From Microbacterium binotii (GTDB taxonomy: Bacteria > Actinomycetota > Actinomycetes > Actinomycetales > Microbacteriaceae), in contig NZ_CP090347.1 in assembly GCF_021398715.1 (NCBI RefSeq), forward strand, positions 806,001-870,000: 64,000 nucleotides of DNA, written 5' to 3'. The position numbers and the translations under genes are program-made. The notes under the pieces are model-generated. The model did no database searches. It saw only the letters and a list, made by a program, of their open reading frames with translations, and was not told the DNA's origin. Below are positions 26,389 through 34,631 of this stretch, one piece after another (position 1 is the stretch's first letter; every line of letters starts with the position of its first letter).

Positions 26389-26826
26389 ATGCGGATCGGA
26401 GAGCTGTCGGCGAGGACGGGGGCGTCCGTGCGGGCGCTTCGGTACTACGAGGAGCAGGGGTTGCTCCATCCGCGACGCACCTCCGCCGGTCAGCGTGTCT
26501 ACCATGCCGATGACGAGCGCGTCGTCAGCACCATCCGGGACCTCTTCGGTGCGGGGTTCTGCAGTTCCGTGATTGCTGCCCTCCTGCCTGCCGTGAGTGA
26601 ACCGGACGCGTCCGCGACGGCTGTCGAGGCGGTCTTCGACGCCGCCGAGGCGCGACTCGCGAGCGAGATGCGACAGATCGATCAGGAGATGCGCGCGCTT
26701 GCCGAGCTTCGCGCGAGATGGGGACTTGCCCCTCACATGCGCGTCAGGGGTGAGGCTGGGAGTCATGACACATCCCCCTCGCCCGAAGCAGCTCCGTCTG
26801 ATCATCGAGACCGACGACTTCGATGA
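26389..26826 (+). CDS. MerR-family transcriptional regulator
   Basis: The 145-residue protein has a MerR winged helix at the N-terminus (MRIGELSARTGASVRALRYYEEQGLL), a following helix pair, a coiled-coil dimerisation helix (about 78-110) and a short tail. Metal-site cysteines typical of metal-sensing MerR proteins are absent apart from one Cys near 59, so an organic ligand is more likely. The last 62 bp overlap the start of the VOC-family gene, so the two are co-expressed. Target unknown. Confidence 0.88.
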   Translation: MRIGELSARTGASVRALRYYEEQGLLHPRRTSAGQRVYHADDERVVSTIRDLFGAGFCSSVIAALLPAVSEPDASATAVEAVFDAAEARLASEMRQIDQEMRALAELRARWGLAPHMRVRGEAGSHDTSPSPEAAPSDHRDRRLR

Positions 26827-27241
26827 AGCCCTTCGCTTCTACCGCGACATCCTGGGCATGCCCGAGCAGGTGGCCTTCGCCACGGACGGCGAGGACCGGG
26901 TCGCGATCCTCCACGCGGGCGTCGCGACCATCGAGTTGGCCACCGGCGTCCACGCGAGGAACATCGACGCGGTCGAGGGCGTGCCGCCGGGGTCGGGCTC
27001 GCCGCTTCGCATGGCCCTTGAGGTCGAGGACACCGTCGACGCCGTCGCGCGGGTCGTCGACGACGGCGTGATCGTTCTCGCTGCGCCCACGCACACGCCC
27101 TTCCGGTCGCTCAACGCGCGCGTGCAAGGGCCGGCGGGGTGGCAGGTCACGCTCTTCCAGGAGTGCGAATCCCTGGAGCAACGCCGGAAGCGGCCCGGGT
27201 TCCTGACCGATGGTGAGCGCGACCGGTCGTCGGAGCCGTAA
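26765..27241 (+). CDS. VOC/glyoxalase-family protein
   Basis: The 158-residue protein has the two beta-alpha-beta-beta-beta modules of the vicinal oxygen chelate superfamily: LRLIIETDDFDEALRFYRDILG at the start and an EVEDTVDAVARVVDDG second half, ending in VQGPAGWQVTLFQE. Members include glyoxalases, dioxygenases and resistance proteins; the activity here is unknown. ATG 26765 is preceded by GGGAG, and the long upstream frame is only the overlapping MerR gene. MerR coupling suggests induction by a ligand that this protein modifies or sequesters. Confidence 0.82.
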   Translation: MTHPPRPKQLRLIIETDDFDEALRFYRDILGMPEQVAFATDGEDRVAILHAGVATIELATGVHARNIDAVEGVPPGSGSPLRMALEVEDTVDAVARVVDDGVIVLAAPTHTPFRSLNARVQGPAGWQVTLFQECESLEQRRKRPGFLTDGERDRSSEP

Positions 27242-27349
27242 GCAGCAGGGATCCCCGACCGAGTGCTCAGCCGACACGGCCACACGGTTCGGGTGCACGA
27301 TTGAGACGTGGATGCGGAAAAAATGACGAACAATGCCCGCGGATGCGGC

Positions 27350-27355
27350 TATTGT
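27350..27355 (+). promoter_or_regulatory. -10 box TATTGT, leaderless start of the mod operon
   Basis: Seven nt upstream of ATG 27363. Confidence 0.5.
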
Positions 27356-27362
27356 CGCTGGC

Positions 27363-27755
27363 ATGCGCTCTTTCAAGGTGTCTCACGCCGCCCGGCTTCT
27401 CGGCGTCAGCGACGACACCGTCCGGCGGTGGATCGACCAGGGCATCCTGCCGACGACCGATGCCACCCCTGTCGAGATCCCCGGCGACGCGCTCGCTGCA
27501 CGGGCGAGCGAGCTCGCCGCCGCATCCGATGATCCGAGCGACGTACTCTCCAGCGCCCGCAACCGCTTCGTGGGCCTCGTCACGCGGGTCCAGATCGATG
27601 GGGTGATGGCGCAGGTCGACATCCAGGCCGGGCCGCACCGGGTCGTCTCGCTCATGACGGCGGAATCGGCCCGCGACCTCGCTCTCGAGCCCGGATCCCT
27701 CGCCGTCGCGGTCGTGAAGGCCACCACCGTCATCGTCGAGACCCCGAAGGACTGA
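27363..27755 (+). CDS. HTH-Mop (TOBE) molybdate-responsive regulator
   Basis: The 130-residue protein joins a MerR/excisionase-like helix-turn-helix (FKVSHAARLLGVSDDTVRRWIDQGIL, residues 4-29) to a single Mop/TOBE domain (about 64-128; SARNRFVGLVTRVQIDG, VVKATTVIVE), which binds molybdate. It stands 1 bp before modA, so it probably senses molybdate and controls modABC or cofactor genes. This is shorter than ModE, which has two Mop domains. ATG 27363 lies 7 nt after TATTGT. Confidence 0.88.
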   Translation: MRSFKVSHAARLLGVSDDTVRRWIDQGILPTTDATPVEIPGDALAARASELAAASDDPSDVLSSARNRFVGLVTRVQIDGVMAQVDIQAGPHRVVSLMTAESARDLALEPGSLAVAVVKATTVIVETPKD

Positions 27756-27756
27756 C

Positions 27757-28548
27757 ATGCCCGCTCGCCGCCTCTCCCTGATCGGCCTGGTCGTCGCGGG
27801 CTCCCTGCTGCTCGCCGGCTGTGCCGGCGCCGGCGAGCCGGCGTCCGCCCCGAGTGCCTCCGGCGCCGCGGAGCTGACCGGGACGCTCACGATCTCGGCC
27901 GCCGCATCCCTGAGCGGCGCGTTCGACGAGATCGCTCAGGACTTCGAGGCGGAGCACCCCGGCGTGCGGATCCAGCCCATCTCGTACGACGGCTCGTCGA
28001 CCCTCGCAACCCAGATCATCGGCGGCGCCCCCGTCGACGTGTTCGCCTCGGCGGACGAGAACAACATGGACAAGGTCGTGGATGCGGGCCTCGCCCAAGG
28101 GCCGCAGGTGTTCGCCACCAACACGCTCGTCATCGCGGTGCCCCGGGGGAACCCCGCCGGCATCGAAACGCTCGCCGACCTGGCAAAGCCCGGTGCGACC
28201 GTCGTCCTGTGTGCGCCTGAGGTGCCGTGCGGCGCCGCATCCCAGAAGCTGCTGAGCGCAGCCGGCGTGACCGTGACACCGGTCAGCCAGGAGCAGAACG
28301 TGACCGCCGTGCTGACGAAGGTCGCCGCCGGCGAGGCCGACGCGGGCCTCGTCTACGCGACCGATGTCAAGGGCCGCGACGACGTGGACTCCCTCACGCC
28401 CGAAGGTGCGGAAGCCGTCGTCAACCGGTACCCGATCGTCGCGCTGAAGGACGCACCGGATGCGGAGGCCGCCGCGGCCTTCGTCGCGTACGTGCGCGGC
28501 GAACGGGGGCAGCAGATCCTCGCCGCGCACGGCTTCGGCGCACCGTGA
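27757..28548 (+). CDS. modA: Molybdate ABC transporter substrate-binding lipoprotein
   Basis: The 263-residue binding protein has a lipoprotein signal ending LLLAGC and ModA motifs: TISAAASLSGAFDEIA (oxyanion-binding Ser residues), ASADENNMDKVVDAG, and AGLVYATDVKG. It captures molybdate (possibly tungstate) outside the membrane. The modB GTG start overlaps its stop as GTGA. It lies 1 bp after the HTH-Mop gene, in one operon. Confidence 0.95.
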   Translation: MPARRLSLIGLVVAGSLLLAGCAGAGEPASAPSASGAAELTGTLTISAAASLSGAFDEIAQDFEAEHPGVRIQPISYDGSSTLATQIIGGAPVDVFASADENNMDKVVDAGLAQGPQVFATNTLVIAVPRGNPAGIETLADLAKPGATVVLCAPEVPCGAASQKLLSAAGVTVTPVSQEQNVTAVLTKVAAGEADAGLVYATDVKGRDDVDSLTPEGAEAVVNRYPIVALKDAPDAEAAAAFVAYVRGERGQQILAAHGFGAP

Positions 28549-29348
28549 GCGGGGCGCCCGGCGGTCACCTGCCTCGCTCGCTCGCGATCCCCGCGGCGGT
28601 CGGGCTCGCATTCCTGCTGCTGCCTCTGCTCGCGCTGATCGCCCGTGTCGAGTGGTCCACCTTCCTCTCGGACATCACGTCGCCGGCTGCGCTGAGCGCG
28701 CTCACGCTGTCGCTGGGCACGGGGGCCGCCGCAACGGCCGTCTGCGTCGTCGTCGGCGTGCCGCTCGCGCTGCTCATCGCGCGTGCGGCTCCTCGCGCCG
28801 CGGCCGTGCTGCGCGCGCTCGTGACCGTGCCCCTCGTGCTCCCGCCGATGGTCGGCGGTGTCGCCCTGCTGTACCTGTTCGGTCGCAACGGGGTGCTCGG
28901 CGACGCCCTCGGTGCGATCGGGGTGCGCGTGCCGTTCACGACGACGGCCGTCGTCCTGGCGCAGGTCTTCGTCGCGCTCCCGTTCCTCGTGCTGGCGGTG
29001 GAAGGATCCCTGCGCGCGATCGGAACGGGCTACGAGCGAGCCGCCGCATCCCTCGGCGCCGGCCGGTGGACGGTGCTGCGCCGTGTCACCCTTCCCCTGG
29101 CGGGTCCCGGGCTCGTCGCCGGCGTCGTGCTCTGTTTCGCGCGGGCGATCGGCGAGTTCGGGGCGACGGCGCTGTTCGCCGGCAACGCTCCGGGCGTGAC
29201 CCAGACCATGCCGCTTGCGATCTACACGGCGTTCAACGGGGCCGGCGTGTCACAGGGCGCCGCCGTCGCGCTGTCGCTGCTGCTGCTGGCGACCGCGGTG
29301 CTGGTGCTCCTGCTCGTGCGGGCCTGGCGGCCGGGGGCGGTGCGATGA
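28545..29348 (+). CDS. modB: Molybdate ABC transporter permease
   Basis: The 267-residue permease has five or six membrane helices and the ModB/CysT EAA loop (GYERAAASLGAGRWTVLRRVTLP) followed by ARAIGEFGATALFAGN. The start is GTG 28545, overlapping the modA stop; the frame continues upstream only as a shadow of modA. Stop and modC ATG overlap as ATGA. Confidence 0.95.
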   Translation: MSGAPGGHLPRSLAIPAAVGLAFLLLPLLALIARVEWSTFLSDITSPAALSALTLSLGTGAAATAVCVVVGVPLALLIARAAPRAAAVLRALVTVPLVLPPMVGGVALLYLFGRNGVLGDALGAIGVRVPFTTTAVVLAQVFVALPFLVLAVEGSLRAIGTGYERAAASLGAGRWTVLRRVTLPLAGPGLVAGVVLCFARAIGEFGATALFAGNAPGVTQTMPLAIYTAFNGAGVSQGAAVALSLLLLATAVLVLLLVRAWRPGAVR

Positions 29349-30376
29349 CTGCGGTGCACGCCCGCATCCACGTCTCGCGGGCGGGATTCGACCTGGATGT
29401 TCCCCTCTCGGCGGCGTCCGGCGAGACGGTGGCGATCATGGGCCCGAGCGGTGCCGGCAAGTCCACGCTCCTGGACGCGCTCGCCGGTCTCGTGTCGCTG
29501 ACCGATGGGCGGATCGTCCTCGACGAGGAGGAGGTCTCGACACCGCGGTTCCAGCTCGCACCGGCGCGCCGCGGCACCGTGCTGCTGGGCCAGGACCCCC
29601 ACCTGTTCCCGCACCTGAGCGCGCGCGAGAATGTGGCATTCGGCCCCCGCGCCGCCGGGACGCCGGCGCGCATGGCGTGGGGGATGGCGGAGGAGTGGTT
29701 GGCGCGGGTAGGACTCGCGGATGCGGGGAAGCGGCGACCCGCCGACCTGTCCGGGGGCCAGCAGCAGCGCGTCGCGATCGCGCGCGCTCTCGCCGCATCC
29801 CCTCGGCTCGTGCTCCTCGATGAGCCGCTGACCTCGCTCGATCCCGTGACGGCGGACGGCATCCGGGCGCTCCTGGCCGAGCATCTCGTCGGCAGGACGT
29901 GCGTTCTGGTGACGCACGACGCGGTGGATGCGGTCGCCTTCGCCGATCGCGTCGCGGTGGTGGAGGCGGGCCGGCTCACCCAGGAAGGCGCGGTGCGCGA
30001 CGTGCTCGGCGCGCCGGCGACGGCGTTCGTCGCGTCGCTGGCCGGGCTCAACCGCGTCGTGGGCGCCGCGGCAGCAGGCGGAGTTCGGGTCGACGGTGCG
30101 CTGATCGAGGGACGCGGAGACCTCCGCGGGGCGCCGGAGGGAGCGGCCGTGTTCCGCCCCGGGGATGTGAGGATCGTGGGCGACGGGGCGCCCGGGTCGT
30201 GGTCGACCCGCGTCGCGCGCGTGGAGCCCACGATCGCGGGCGCGCGCGTGCACACGGCCACCGGTGGGATCGCGGTTGACATGTCGCTCGACGAGCTTGC
30301 GGCGCACGGCCTGCATGCGGGGGCGGAGGTCACGCTGTCCGTCGACCCCCGTCGCGTGCGCATCGTCCCCGCCTGA
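29345..30376 (+). CDS. modC: Molybdate ABC transporter ATP-binding protein
   Basis: The 343-residue ATPase has Walker A GPSGAGKST (about 35-43), signature LSGGQQQR, Walker B LVLLDEPLTSLD, the switch histidine (VTHD) and a C-terminal TOBE/Mop-like domain (from about 290) that in ModC can bind molybdate and inhibit transport. It completes a full modABC importer next to the cofactor synthesis genes. Confidence 0.95.
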   Translation: MTAVHARIHVSRAGFDLDVPLSAASGETVAIMGPSGAGKSTLLDALAGLVSLTDGRIVLDEEEVSTPRFQLAPARRGTVLLGQDPHLFPHLSARENVAFGPRAAGTPARMAWGMAEEWLARVGLADAGKRRPADLSGGQQQRVAIARALAASPRLVLLDEPLTSLDPVTADGIRALLAEHLVGRTCVLVTHDAVDAVAFADRVAVVEAGRLTQEGAVRDVLGAPATAFVASLAGLNRVVGAAAAGGVRVDGALIEGRGDLRGAPEGAAVFRPGDVRIVGDGAPGSWSTRVARVEPTIAGARVHTATGGIAVDMSLDELAAHGLHAGAEVTLSVDPRRVRIVPA

Positions 30377-30393
30377 TCTGCGTCCCCGCATCT

Positions 30394-30469
30394 CCGCCGA
30401 GTGAGCACCCGATCGCCGAGTGAGCAGCCCATTGAGTGCTCGCTCGACAAATGGATGCTCGCTCGGCGG
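30394..30469. repeat. Nested inverted repeat with four GAGTGAGCA/TGCTCGCTC units
   Basis: Two direct units CGCCGAGTGAGCA (ending at 30407 and 30426) are followed by two inverted units TGCTCGCTCG (30437-30446, 30456-30469). The outer pair 30394-30407 with 30456-30469 matches 13 of 14 positions. It lies between modC and a leaderless GNAT gene and could be a terminator, cruciform or regulator site. Confidence 0.7.
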
Positions 30470-30484
30470 GACGGGAGGGGCGGG

Positions 30485-30490
30485 TACGCT
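30485..30490 (+). promoter_or_regulatory. -10 box TACGCT, leaderless start
   Basis: Six nt upstream of ATG 30497. Confidence 0.5.
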
Positions 30491-30496
30491 CGGCGC

Positions 30497-31087
30497 ATGG
30501 GAGTCATCCGTCCGTTCCGCCCGGGTGACGAAGACGCGCTGGCGGCGGTCTGTCTCGCGACGGCGGCCGCCGGTTCCGACGCTGCGGGCATCCTGACCGA
30601 CGACGGGCTTTGGGCCGACCTGTACCTGTCGCCGTACCTCGATCGGCATCCCGATCTCGCCTTCGTCGCCGAGGACGCCGAGGGGCGGCCGGCGGGATAC
30701 ATCGTCGCGACCGACGACACGATCGCCTTCGACGCGTGGTTCGCCGAGCACTGGTGGCCGGACCATCGCGCGCGTTACGCGCACACCGACGCGATCGCCA
30801 GGCAGTGGGCGATCGTCGCCGAAGCGGATGCGCGCACCGAGAGCAGCGCGCTGCGGGCCACCCACCCCGCGCACCTGCACATCGACCTGCTGCCCGTGCT
30901 GCAGGGGCAGGGCACGGGGCGGCGTCTGGTCGACACGCTCGTCGAGGCGCTGCGCGAGCGCGGCGTGCGCGGCCTGCACCTCGGCGCGGACGCCCGCAAC
31001 GCGGGAGCGCTGGCCTTCTACGACCGCCTGGGATTCGCGCGCGCCGCGTCCCCCGAAGGCGCTCAGCTGTTCACGCTCGAGTTCTAG
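30497..31087 (+). CDS. GNAT-family N-acetyltransferase
   Basis: The 196-residue protein has the GNAT fold: an N-terminal IRPFRPGDEDALAAVCL, a central acetyl-CoA-binding stretch LHIDLLPVLQGQGTGRRLVDTLVEALRERG (conserved QGxGxG, about 138-143) and the C-terminal NAGALAFYDRLGF. Substrate unknown. ATG 30497 follows TACGCT by 6 nt. Its stop is 3 bp from the stop of convergent cydC, with no terminator between them. Confidence 0.87.
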   Translation: MGVIRPFRPGDEDALAAVCLATAAAGSDAAGILTDDGLWADLYLSPYLDRHPDLAFVAEDAEGRPAGYIVATDDTIAFDAWFAEHWWPDHRARYAHTDAIARQWAIVAEADARTESSALRATHPAHLHIDLLPVLQGQGTGRRLVDTLVEALRERGVRGLHLGADARNAGALAFYDRLGFARAASPEGAQLFTLEF

Positions 31088-31090
31088 ACC

Positions 31091-32806
31091 TCAGGCGGAT
31101 GCCGCCAGCCGGCCGTTCTCGAGACGCACCTCCCGGTCCACCAGCCCCTCCGGGGGTGCCACGTGCGAGATCAGTATGACGGCGCGGTCGGCCTCGACGG
31201 CACCGAGCAGGTCGCGCAGCAGCCGATCGGATGCGGCGGGATCCACGCCCGCCGTCGGCTCGTCGAGCACGAGCACCGGGAACCGTGCGAGCAGCGCCCG
31301 TGCGAGCGCGATCCGCTGCGCCTGCCCGCCGGAGACGAGGGCGCCGCGCTCGCCGAGGTCGGCATCGAGGCCGCCTCGCTCGCGTGCCCATTCCGCGAGC
31401 CCGACACGTTCCAGCACATCCCAGAGCTCCGCATCATCCGCGCTGTCGCGAGCGAAGAGCAGGTTCTGGCGGAGCGTTTCGTCGAAGAGATACGGCGACT
31501 GTTCGCAGAGACCGATCGTCCGACGCAGGTCGTCGCCGGAGATCTCGCGCACCTCCACGCCACCGATGCGGTAAGAGCCCTCGTAGTCGAGGAAGCGCAC
31601 GAGAACGTGCGCGAGGGTCGTCTTGCCCGCGCCGCTCGGGCCCGTGACGAGGACCCGCTCGCCCGGGCGCACGTGAAGGTCGATGTCCGCCAGCCGGCCG
31701 GCGTCGTCGACGGATGCGGCCGCGGCGTCGTCCTGGAACGTCTGCGCGGCGAGGCGGTCGGGCCAGCGGGCCGCGACGCCTGACAGGCGCAGTCCGTCGC
31801 CGAGGGCCGGGGCCTCTCCCATCGCCGCCGGTTCGTCGCGGGGGAGTCCCGCGGGCACGTCGTCGGGCACCGTCTCGGCCACGCGCTGTGCGGCCGTGCG
31901 CACCTGACGCCATGCGGCGAGGGCCAGCGGTACGGTCCCGAAGACTTCGAACACCGCCATCGGCAGAAGCACGACGACGGCCAGCGCGGGCCCGTCGAAA
32001 CCGCCCTGCCCGAGCAGCGCGGCGCAGGCGAGCAGAGTGGCGAGCGAGGCGACACCCGCCACGAGCGACACCGCTCCGGAGGTGAGCCCCTGTGCGCCGG
32101 CGCGGCGCACCGTGGCCTGGCGCAGCTGCTCGTCGGCGTGACGGATGCGGGTGCGCGCCGCATCCGTCGCCTCGAACGCGGTGAGCACGTCGAGAGCGGT
32201 CAGCTGGTCGAGGAGGGCGTCGGAGAGGTGGGAGCGCAGCGGCGCGATGCGCTTCTCGGCCCGTGCGCCGGCGCGCCAGCCCACCCACGCGGCCAGCGCG
32301 AACGCCGCCGCCAGGCACACGGCGAGCACCGCGGCGGCGATCGGTTGAAGGAAGGCCGTGAAAACGACACTGGCAACCGAGGCGAGGGTGGCCGTCGCGA
32401 GGGGCATGACGACGCGCAGCGGCAGGTTCTGAAGTTCGTCGACGTCGTCGACGAGGCGGGACAGCAGCGCCCCGCGCCGGGTCGTGCCCAGTCCGTCGGG
32501 GGCGAGCGGCACGATGCGGCGCACGAGGTCGGCGCGCACGGTGGCGAGGCGCCCGAGCGCGGCATCGTGGCCGCTCAGCCGCTCCAGGTAACGGAAGACG
32601 CCGCGTCCGAGGGCGAAGGCGCGGACGGCCACCACCACCGCGGTGATGTACATGACCGCGGGCTGTTCGGCGGAACGCGTGATGAGCCAGGCACTGGCCG
32701 CCAGCAGTGCGATCGCGCTGACGGCGGTTCCGGTGCCGGCCGCGAGCGCCCACCAGAAGCTGCGCAGCGGCGGCTGCGCCGACCGCAGGACGTCGGAGGT
32801 CCTCAC
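31091..32806 (-). CDS. cydC: Heterodimeric thiol ABC exporter subunit required for cytochrome bd assembly
   Basis: The 571-residue ABC half-transporter has an N-terminal six-helix membrane domain and a C-terminal ATPase: Walker A GPSGAGKTT, signature VSGGQAQR, Walker B VLVLDEPTAG. With CydD it exports thiols (glutathione/cysteine in other bacteria) needed to assemble cytochrome bd. GTG 32806 overlaps the cydD stop (GTGA), which sets the start. The longer open frame upstream is a cydD shadow. It is the last gene of cydABDC. Confidence 0.9.
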   Translation of the reverse strand: MRTSDVLRSAQPPLRSFWWALAAGTGTAVSAIALLAASAWLITRSAEQPAVMYITAVVVAVRAFALGRGVFRYLERLSGHDAALGRLATVRADLVRRIVPLAPDGLGTTRRGALLSRLVDDVDELQNLPLRVVMPLATATLASVASVVFTAFLQPIAAAVLAVCLAAAFALAAWVGWRAGARAEKRIAPLRSHLSDALLDQLTALDVLTAFEATDAARTRIRHADEQLRQATVRRAGAQGLTSGAVSLVAGVASLATLLACAALLGQGGFDGPALAVVVLLPMAVFEVFGTVPLALAAWRQVRTAAQRVAETVPDDVPAGLPRDEPAAMGEAPALGDGLRLSGVAARWPDRLAAQTFQDDAAAASVDDAGRLADIDLHVRPGERVLVTGPSGAGKTTLAHVLVRFLDYEGSYRIGGVEVREISGDDLRRTIGLCEQSPYLFDETLRQNLLFARDSADDAELWDVLERVGLAEWARERGGLDADLGERGALVSGGQAQRIALARALLARFPVLVLDEPTAGVDPAASDRLLRDLLGAVEADRAVILISHVAPPEGLVDREVRLENGRLAASA

Positions 32807-34521
32807 GACGCGCCTCCCTCTCCGATCGCGTCCACCGCGGAACCGAAGGCGGCGGTCGACGAGACGGCGACGACGCGATCGGCGATCGTCCGAGCCGTCG
32901 GCCGGTGCGAGACCAGCAGCACGGCGGCGCCCTCGGTCTGGGCCGCGCGGCGCACGGTCTGCCACAGAGCAGCCTCGGTGCGCGCATCGAGGGCGCTCGT
33001 CGGCTCGTCCAGTGCGAGCACGGGCGTACCGCGGCGCCGCATCCGGTACAGGGCGCGTGCCACCGCGACGCGCTGCGCCTGGCCGCCCGACAGCCCCGCG
33101 CCGGCGACGCCGAGCGACAGTGCACCGTCGACATCCGCGACGGCGTCGGCCAGGCATCGCGCCACGAGAGCCTCATCGGGATGCTCGCCGCCGAGGGCGA
33201 CGTTCTCCGCCACCGAACCGCTCACGAGGCCGGGTCGCTGACCGGCCCACGCCAGGATTCCGCGGGCGGCCGTATCCGTCGCCCGGGAACCCGCGACCTC
33301 GATACGACCCGTGTACTCGGCGAAGCCGAGGAGCGCGGCGAGGATGCTCGACTTGCCCGCGCCGCTGGGGCCCTCGAGCAGCACGACCTCTCCGGCCGAC
33401 AGCTCCAGGTCGATCGGGCCGATCTCACGATCCCCGCGCGGTACGCGCAGATCGTCCAGGCGAAGCAGAGGGCCGGCTGTCGTCGGCGGCGTCGCCGGGG
33501 CTGGGGCGACCGACGCTGCGGACGTCAGCGCGCGGGCGTCGTCCAGAGTCTGGAAGATCTCGTCGGTCGCGGCGACGCCCTCGGCCGCGGCGTGGAACTG
33601 CACACCCACCTGCCGCAGCGGCAGGTACGCCTCCGGCGCGAGGAGGAGCACGAACAAGCCCACCAGCAGCGGCATCTGTCCGCCCAGCAGACGGAAGCCG
33701 ATCTCGACCGCGATGATCGCGACGGAGATGGACGCCAGGAACTCGAGCGCGAAGCCGGACAGGAACGAGACGCGCAGCACAGCCATCGTCTCGCGCTTGT
33801 AGTCGCCCGTGACGGTCTCGATGCTCCGCGCGGCGCGGTGCTGGCGGCCGAAGACCTTGAGCGTGCCGAGACCCGCCACCGTGTCCGCGAAGCGGGACGC
33901 CAGATGCTGCAGGGTCCCGTACTGTCGGCGCTGCACGGTCTGTGTGGCGAGACCGATCAGCACCATGAACAGGGGGATGAGAGGCATCGTGAGTACGACG
34001 ATGAGGCCCGAGAGCGGATCCGAGACGAGGATCGTGACGATCAGGACGGGCATGGTGATCGCGGTCGCGACCAGCTGCGGCAGGTAACGGCCGAAGTAGG
34101 CGTCGAGCGCCTCCAGACCGTGGCCAGCCGTGACCGCGAGCGCTGCGCTGTTGCGGCGGGACAGCCATCCCGGGCCGAGTCGGTCGACAGCCGACACCAG
34201 AGCTGCGCGCAGCTGCAGCGACGCTCGCGCAGCTCCCAGCGCAGAGGTGCGCTCGGATGCGGCGATCAGCAACCCCCGCACGAGCGCGAGTGCCGCCGCG
34301 CCGCCGAGGGCCGGAAGGAGCGTCTCGACGGGCTCGCCGGCGATGGCGCCGACAAGCGCGGTCGTCAGCAGCCAGGCGAAGCCGATGATCACGCCGGTCT
34401 GTGCGAGCACGATCGCCGCCGTGATCAGCAGGAAGTGCCGCGACGCGGAGCTGTATCGCAGCAGCCGCGGATCGATCGGGCGGTTACTGCCCGACGCGCG
34501 GGTGGCGGCGTCCGTACTCAC
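32803..34521 (-). CDS. cydD: Heterodimeric thiol ABC exporter subunit required for cytochrome bd assembly
   Basis: The 572-residue partner of CydC has a membrane domain (about 20-330) and an ATPase domain with Walker A GPSGAGKSS, LSGGQAQR and VLALDEPTSALD. Two starts are possible: GTG 34521 (reads MSTDAATR), 6 nt after a CAGGAT -10-like box, or ATG 34539 six codons earlier. I prefer the GTG, with moderate confidence. Two large hairpins separate it from cydB, so cydDC may have its own promoter as well as read-through. Confidence 0.9.
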   Translation of the reverse strand: MSTDAATRASGSNRPIDPRLLRYSSASRHFLLITAAIVLAQTGVIIGFAWLLTTALVGAIAGEPVETLLPALGGAAALALVRGLLIAASERTSALGAARASLQLRAALVSAVDRLGPGWLSRRNSAALAVTAGHGLEALDAYFGRYLPQLVATAITMPVLIVTILVSDPLSGLIVVLTMPLIPLFMVLIGLATQTVQRRQYGTLQHLASRFADTVAGLGTLKVFGRQHRAARSIETVTGDYKRETMAVLRVSFLSGFALEFLASISVAIIAVEIGFRLLGGQMPLLVGLFVLLLAPEAYLPLRQVGVQFHAAAEGVAATDEIFQTLDDARALTSAASVAPAPATPPTTAGPLLRLDDLRVPRGDREIGPIDLELSAGEVVLLEGPSGAGKSSILAALLGFAEYTGRIEVAGSRATDTAARGILAWAGQRPGLVSGSVAENVALGGEHPDEALVARCLADAVADVDGALSLGVAGAGLSGGQAQRVAVARALYRMRRRGTPVLALDEPTSALDARTEAALWQTVRRAAQTEGAAVLLVSHRPTARTIADRVVAVSSTAAFGSAVDAIGEGGAS

Positions 34522-34527
34522 TCTTCG

Positions 34528-34533
34528 ATCCTG
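34528..34533 (-). promoter_or_regulatory. Possible -10 box CAGGAT of cydDC
   Basis: Six nt upstream of GTG 34521 on the minus strand, in the spacing seen at other leaderless genes; the hexamer is off-consensus. Confidence 0.3.
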
Positions 34534-34544
34534 CCTCATGTGCC

Positions 34545-34584
34545 GTCGGACCGGCCGATGCTCGCAAGCATCCGCCGGTCCGAC
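34545..34584 (-). terminator. Stem-loop between cydB and cydD, distal
   Basis: A 17-bp stem with one mismatch (34545-34561 with 34568-34584) and a 6-nt loop. Confidence 0.6.
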
Positions 34585-34591
34585 GGGGTGT

Positions 34592-34629
34592 GCCGTCATC
34601 CGCTCCGAAGGGGTGGAGCGGATGACGGC
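34592..34629 (-). terminator. Stem-loop between cydB and cydD, proximal
   Basis: A perfect 15-bp stem (34592-34606 with 34615-34629) starting 2 nt after the cydB stop. With the distal hairpin it forms a double stem-loop barrier. Confidence 0.65.
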
Positions 34630-34631
34630 GG

